From assembly GCA_903932385.1 (NCBI GenBank), contig CAIZGA010000333.1, forward strand, positions 1 through 6,274: a DNA stretch of 6,274 nt, in the 5' to 3' direction. Numbering within the stretch: the first letter of the stretch is position 1; each line of letters starts with the position of its first letter. The notes beneath the pieces were generated by a model. The model was not told the origin of the DNA. It made no database searches and saw nothing but the letters and a program-made list of their open reading frames with translations. The position numbers and the translations under genes are program-made. Source of the stretch: an uncultured Acidobacteriota bacterium. GTDB lineage: Bacteria; Acidobacteriota; Terriglobia; Terriglobales; Acidobacteriaceae. Shown here one piece after another: positions 5,533-6,274 of the stretch.

Positions 5533-6274
5533 TCGGCGTGCAGGTAGCCAACCGGCGAGCAGGCCGACGAGCAGCAGAGACACGGCCGATACGACAAGGC
5601 TGGGTGTGTCAGCTGCGGTGATGCCATAGAGCATGTTGGCGACAATCCGACCGCAGGCCAGGGTGACAGGAATGCCAAGGCCGAGGCCGATGCCAAATAA
5701 GAGAATGATTTCGCGCATCACGAGCCAATGGACGCTGGAACGTTCTGCGCCGAGTGCCATGCGGATTCCAATCTCATTGGTGCGGCGAGAGACCATGTAC
5801 GACATCAAACCGTAGATGCCGATGCAGGAAAGAAAGACAGCTAGCAGACCGAAAAAGGTGGAGAGCTGTGCGACAGTGCGCTGTTGGTTGATGGAGCCGG
5901 AGACTTGCTCGTTGAGTGACTTGATCCAGGTGATGGGGAGGGTGTGGTCAATGGAGTGGATGGTCTGCTGAACTTCTGCGGAAATGGTGTTGAAGTCGGC
6001 GCCATTGCCGGCATCGTAACGGACGACGAGGTTTTGTTCGTACTGCGAATGTTGCTGGTAGAAGGCGTAGTCAAGGGTCTGGGCGGGCTCGTTGATCTGC
6101 TCAAATTTTACGTCTTTGACGACGCCGATGATCCGCATCTGCCAGAGACCATTCGGGTCGCCGATGGCATAGGTGTGGCCGATGGGACTGGTGTTGGGAA
6201 AATAGGTTTTGGCGAAGCGTTCGCTGACAATGGCTACTTTTTGAGAGGTAACTGTATCCTGCGGGCCGAAGGTG
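5491..6274 (-). CDS. ADOP/MacB-type ABC transporter permease A, C-terminal part (N-terminus outside window)
   Basis: The frame is open from the right edge to a TAA at 5493-5491 and gives 260 visible residues. It begins in the second MacB-like periplasmic core, with VAIVSERFAKTYFPNTSPIG at visible residues 13-32 and IIGVVKDVKFEQINEPAQ at about 48-65. The C-terminal FtsX-like membrane domain follows, with hydrophobic spans at about 137-161, 188-211 and 224-243. Between the first two is the cytoplasmic coupling segment, EIGIRMALGAER at about 167-178, and the chain ends PARRAASIQPMDALRTE. These are hallmarks of the duplicated MacB/FtsX permeases (usually about 800-880 aa) common in Acidobacteriota, so roughly 600 residues are missing to the right. 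The family moves substrates out by mechanotransmission rather than through a membrane pore; the substrate here is unknown. It lies immediately upstream of a paralogous permease in the same operon. The methionine at 6138 is internal to the domain, not a start. Confidence 0.93.
   Translation of the reverse strand, partial: TFGPQDTVTSQKVAIVSERFAKTYFPNTSPIGHTYAIGDPNGLWQMRIIGVVKDVKFEQINEPAQTLDYAFYQQHSQYEQNLVVRYDAGNGADFNTISAEVQQTIHSIDHTLPITWIKSLNEQVSGSINQQRTVAQLSTFFGLLAVFLSCIGIYGLMSYMVSRRTNEIGIRMALGAERSSVHWLVMREIILLFGIGLGLGIPVTLACGRIVANMLYGITAADTPSLVVSAVSLLLVGLLAGWLPARRAASIQPMDALRTE

Noticed and set aside
5491..6138. Reading the right-hand gene as a complete 215-residue protein starting at 6138
   Set aside because: The frame continues upstream to the window edge with family-typical sequence (VAIVSERFAKTYF), and the methionine at 6138 lies in the middle of the periplasmic core domain.

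Overview
The window is one block of minus-strand genes that looks like the distal part of an ABC-type efflux operon. In transcription order (right to left) it holds: the C-terminal 260 residues of a first MacB/FtsX-like permease (permease A, cut by the right edge); a 38-nt junction carrying a 12-codon mini-ORF; a complete 862-aa permease of the same family (permease B); a 231-aa MacB/LolD-type ATP-binding protein; and a 669-aa TolC-family outer membrane protein. The last 156 nt (positions 1-156) hold no gene I can establish. Both permeases have the features of the large 'ADOP' permeases (two MacB periplasmic-core plus FtsX modules in one chain, an N-terminus of the type IRYALRWLRKSPGFT, and a PARRAASIQPMDALRTE-type end). 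These are especially abundant in Acidobacteriota, so a soil acidobacterium of the Terriglobia type is my best guess. That rests on family recognition, not on a marker gene.

The genes are packed very tightly. The mini-ORF stop overlaps the permease B start (ATGA), permease B and the ATPase are 2 nt apart, and the ATPase stop overlaps the tolC-like start by one base (TAATG). No promoter or terminator is evident between them, so co-transcription and translational coupling are likely. The promoter should lie right of position 6274.

As a system, the ATPase would power one or both inner-membrane permeases, and the TolC-like channel would provide the outer-membrane exit, as in MacAB-TolC. The substrate cannot be read from the sequence. 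A periplasmic adaptor (MacA/HlyD type) is not in the window and could lie upstream.

The most notable points are: the 3' ends of the two permease genes and the starts of the ORFs that follow are near-identical at DNA level (43 nt perfect); the mini-ORF sits where an ATPase start would be expected after permease A; permease B appears more GC-rich than its neighbours; and the TolC-like protein carries a roughly 40-residue Gly/Ser-rich insertion and two close Cys pairs. I see no CRISPR array, insertion sequence, tRNA, rRNA or phage feature. I do not think the window holds a wholly new system; it is an efflux operon with some unusual architecture.
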